The notes beneath the pieces were generated by a model. That model worked only from the letters and a program-made list of their open reading frames with translations. It was not told the origin of the DNA and ran no database searches. Position numbers and translations under genes: made by a program. Shown here one piece after another: positions 61,727 through 64,000 of a stretch of DNA of 64,000 nt (position 1 is its first letter; every line of letters starts with the position of its first letter). The DNA is from Burkholderia cepacia (GTDB lineage Bacteria > Pseudomonadota > Gammaproteobacteria > Burkholderiales > Burkholderiaceae). The stretch spans positions 3,203,342 to 3,267,341 of the forward strand of contig NZ_CP073638.1 in the NCBI RefSeq assembly GCF_029962485.1, given 5' to 3'.

Positions 61727-62632
61727 TCAGATCAACTCGAGCTTCGACGTCAGGTACGTGAGCTGGATCCGGTTCGCGACGCCGAAGCGCTTGCGCAGCT
61801 TGCGCAGGTGATAGTCGACGTTGTGCGCGCTGGTGTCGAGGCGCCGGCCGATCTCCTTGTCGGATGCGCCTTCGGCGATGCCGAGCAGCAGTTCCTGCTC
61901 GAACGGCGTGAGGCCATTCACCGCGCGCTCGCGCGACGTCGAGATCAGTTGCGGCGAAGCGAACTTGTGTACCGACAGCCCGATCGACAGCGCCTGCTCG
62001 ATCGTAGCCGGCGTTATCCATTCGCGCGTGCGGCGCGGCGCGGTGAAGCTCATGAACGCATGCAGCCGCGTGCCGGGTACGGCCATCGAATACATGATGC
62101 CGCTGCACATTCCGTCGTCCTGCATCGTTTGCAGGAAGCCGTCGAGCGCGGCGGGGCTCACGTACGGGGCGTCGTCGCGTTCGCGATGATCGCGGCGCAA
62201 CTGCTGAAGGTCCCACACGATCGGCATGTTGCACACGCGCGCGCCGAGCGTGCGCGGATCGACGTCGTGGTGGTTGTGCCGCACGTAGTCGCCGCGATAG
62301 GTGGCCGGCGTGAACGCTTCGTGCAGGTAGAGGCTTTCGACACGGTCGCGCGCGAATTCGAGCGCAAAGTACGCGAACGTCGAGAAGCCCGTCAGGTGCA
62401 GCAGGCTTGTGACGATCCGGTTGCGCTCGGCCGTGCTCTGCGCGTGCGCGAGCGTATCGGCGACGCCGAGCTTCGGCGCGTGCGGCTGCGGGACGTCGCC
62501 ACGCTTCACGTCGTCGCACCAGACGACCTGCACGGCGCGCTCGCGCAGCGCATCGGCGCAGGCGCTCGATCCGTGCGACGGGCGCGGAAAGGTTGGGGCG
62601 ACCGCTTCTTCATGCAATGCAATATCGGACAT
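61727..62632 (-). CDS. Solo LuxR-family regulator with autoinducer-binding-like domain
   Basis: I chose the ATG at 62632 (MSDIALHEEAVAPTF), behind GAGGGATGG, giving 301 residues. The N-terminal half fits the acyl-homoserine-lactone domain (GFSTFAYFALEFARDRVESL, then HNHHDVDPRT and MPIVWDL with the conserved Asp-Pro and Trp). The C-terminal LuxR HTH is LTPFEQELLLGIAEGASDKE, then IGRRLDTSAHNVDYHLRKLR. The pocket Trp-57 equivalent reads Tyr in TPATYRGDY. No luxI synthase gene is near, so it is a solo, and its ligand may not be a standard lactone. Confidence 0.85.
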   Translation of the reverse strand: MSDIALHEEAVAPTFPRPSHGSSACADALRERAVQVVWCDDVKRGDVPQPHAPKLGVADTLAHAQSTAERNRIVTSLLHLTGFSTFAYFALEFARDRVESLYLHEAFTPATYRGDYVRHNHHDVDPRTLGARVCNMPIVWDLQQLRRDHRERDDAPYVSPAALDGFLQTMQDDGMCSGIMYSMAVPGTRLHAFMSFTAPRRTREWITPATIEQALSIGLSVHKFASPQLISTSRERAVNGLTPFEQELLLGIAEGASDKEIGRRLDTSAHNVDYHLRKLRKRFGVANRIQLTYLTSKLELI

Positions 62633-62754
62633 GAGCCATCCCTCGGAATCGACGCGCATCGCCTGGCGGCGGCCGTATCGTGTACGGCATTCGCGGCGGT
62701 GCGATCGAGCATCGTTTTTGATATGCGCCGATCGTCATCCCTGACGAAACGCGG

Positions 62755-62797
62755 GGGCATTGTACAAAAATGCCCGTAAATGCGTAATATGCCGTAA
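62755..62797. promoter_or_regulatory. Inverted repeat and phased CGTAA boxes between the LuxR genes
   Basis: GGGCATT-7-AATGCCC (62755-62775) is a perfect inverted repeat. It is followed by CGTAA at 62775, 62783 and 62793, about one helical turn apart, with TAATAT inside. This lies in the shared upstream region of the two divergent regulators. It is not a canonical lux box. Confidence 0.45.
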
Positions 62798-62917
62798 TAC
62801 GAATGGCGGCGGAAGGTTCATATCCGCACGCATATAAGATCGACCAGAAAATCATAAAGAAAAGACCAGATCGTGACGGGGCGCAGTTCCACATATTGGG
62901 AAAGGGGCGGGCTCCTC

Positions 62918-63745
62918 ATGACATATGCTGACGGCGCACCACGCGTCGAATGGTTCTCACAAGCCGATATTGCAGCGGCTGCCGTTTATTCGAACGAATA
63001 TCAGGCAATCGAGCGTGACGTTTTTACCGGTATTCAAATTGGATACGGTAAAACCGACCTCGCGCCAATCGATTTCGCGCAATGCCATGCGCGATTGCGG
63101 CAAATCGGTTTCAGTACGCTCGGTTACGGGGCGTACGAAATGATCGGGCGGCGCATTCTGTGCGCGCATCTGCTGCGCGACCTCGCGCCGGCGACATTCA
63201 TGCAGCCGTTTATCGAAGGAATGCTCTACGAGAGTGACCCGCGTTTCGCGCAGGTGCGGCAGAGCGGCTTTCCGGTCGCGTGGCGGCTCGACGAGATCGA
63301 GGCGGCCGCGCAGGGTAGCGGCGACCGCAAGGTGCTGGCGCTTGCCGGCCATCTGCGTGCGCACGCAATGAACAGCGGCGTGATCTTCAGCCTGTCGGCG
63401 CCGCGTCTCGACCTGCGCGTCGCGGTGAACGTCACGTCGGAGACGCACGGCACCGAATGGATCGACGATCGCGTGATCGGCGGTGCACTGTCGGTCAGTC
63501 TCGCCGTGCACCGTGTCGCGCTGCCGTTTCTCGAGGCGCGCATCGCGCGCATGCGCGGCTTCGCGCTCGGCGACGAGCAGCAGCAGGTGCTCGATCGCCT
63601 CGTGCATGGGCTGTCCGACCAGGAGATCGCGAGCGCGTTGCGCACGTCGCTGCACAAGGTCGGCCATCACATCCGTTCGCTCGAGAAACTCTTCAACGTG
63701 CAGAACCGCGCGCAGCTCGCGTACCTCGCCGCGCGGCGTCTGTAA
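62918..63745 (+). CDS. Second solo LuxR-family regulator, divergent
   Basis: From the ATG at 62918 (MTYADGAPRVEWFSQADIAA) the protein has 275 residues; a GTG at 62873 in frame is possible. The ligand domain shows IGFSTLGYGAYEMIGRRILC and LAPATFMQPFIEGMLYESDP, keeping the Asp-Pro but with Phe at the positions of Trp-57 and Tyr-61. The HTH is LGDEQQQVLDRLVHGLSDQE, then IASALRTSLHKVGHHIRSLE. It shares layout with its divergent neighbour but low identity, so the pair could be an old duplication. No synthase gene is nearby. Confidence 0.83.
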   Translation: MTYADGAPRVEWFSQADIAAAAVYSNEYQAIERDVFTGIQIGYGKTDLAPIDFAQCHARLRQIGFSTLGYGAYEMIGRRILCAHLLRDLAPATFMQPFIEGMLYESDPRFAQVRQSGFPVAWRLDEIEAAAQGSGDRKVLALAGHLRAHAMNSGVIFSLSAPRLDLRVAVNVTSETHGTEWIDDRVIGGALSVSLAVHRVALPFLEARIARMRGFALGDEQQQVLDRLVHGLSDQEIASALRTSLHKVGHHIRSLEKLFNVQNRAQLAYLAARRL

Positions 63746-64000
63746 CCCTCGCCTGACGCGCCGCTGACACGCGCGCCGGCGGCCCGGCGCGCAATGGAAG
63801 CGGTTCCGGCGGCGCGTGCCCGAGCGTGCCGCCGGGTTTCGTAGTCCGATTCGATCGTCGCCGGAAAACGCGCTTTCACGCTACGAGGCGCATCCCCGTT
63901 TCCATCGTTTCCCGTCGCTACACTCGTCCCATTCAACGGTCCGCGCGGCAGGGGCAGGATTGCCCGTGCCAGCCGGCGATAACGACAGGACAACGGCACG
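63746..64000. other. Right-edge stretch without an assigned gene
   Basis: GC-rich sequence with no family resemblance on either strand follows the LuxR stop. A hairpin of GCGCGCCGG-type repeats around 63770-63795 may end the LuxR transcript. Nothing more can be said before the window ends. Confidence 0.4.

Noticed and set aside
62633..62872. Canonical lux box between the LuxR genes
   Set aside because: No CTG-N10-CAG type palindrome of the expected form; the repeats present are of another kind.

Overview
The window reads as part of a high-GC betaproteobacterial genome, most likely a Burkholderia cepacia complex species. The basis is codon use (GCG, CTG and CGC rich), the protein families and the typical Burkholderia gene arrangements. 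The mix of catabolic, transport and regulatory genes and the absence of core information genes suggest a secondary chromosome, but that is inference. I saw no rRNA, tRNA, CRISPR array, intact insertion sequence or prophage.

Layout. 1-13.7 kb is a patchwork. It holds a partial TetR gene, an acyl-CoA dehydrogenase gene and a low-GC scar with IS3-transposase and SDR remnants around an EthD-like gene. Next come a pntA/pntB transhydrogenase pair whose pntA carries a one-base frameshift, and a decaying acyl-carrier-protein locus (ketosynthase tail, thioesterase, carrier-protein fragment) beside an intact FAD oxidoreductase. A quinone reductase divergent from a GlxA-type regulator closes the section. 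13.7-17.2 kb is a puu-like gamma-glutamyl-polyamine set (puuB-, puuR- and puuA-like) behind a promoter packed with GAAATT boxes. 17.2-22 kb holds a flavin monooxygenase divergent from a LysR gene, an acetyltransferase, an unknown protein, an LprI-like protein and a periplasmic amidase.

22-29.2 kb is the most interesting part. Two divergent, tightly coupled operons combine membrane-anchored spermidine synthase plus a Tat-exported FAD oxidoreductase (minus) with DUF350, SPFH-SHOCT, double zinc-ribbon DUF4178, a 49-residue Gly/Ser-rich peptide, SpeD and a secreted protein (plus). I read this as a membrane-associated polyamine system of unknown purpose.

29-46 kb carries LprI-like and DUF4261 proteins, an SRPBCC protein, an NAD salvage pair (nadM-like and nadV-like) behind a clear sigma70-type promoter, a MocR regulator with a palindromic operator divergent from an EamA exporter, a VOC/WYL pair, a cystine-type ABC transporter with cystathionine beta-lyase, and lysA divergent from its LysR regulator.

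46-64 kb has a DUF4142 protein, a HAD phosphatase, a solitary ModA-like binding protein, a YefM-YoeB module whose toxin lacks the catalytic histidine, and a YcaQ-type glycosylase. Further on are a promoter-hairpin-terminator unit that looks like an undescribed small RNA, a DHA2 efflux pump with TetR control, and trehalase with an OprB porin. It ends with an Nramp-like Mg/Mn transporter preceded by two leader ORFs and two divergent solo LuxR genes with altered signal-pocket residues.
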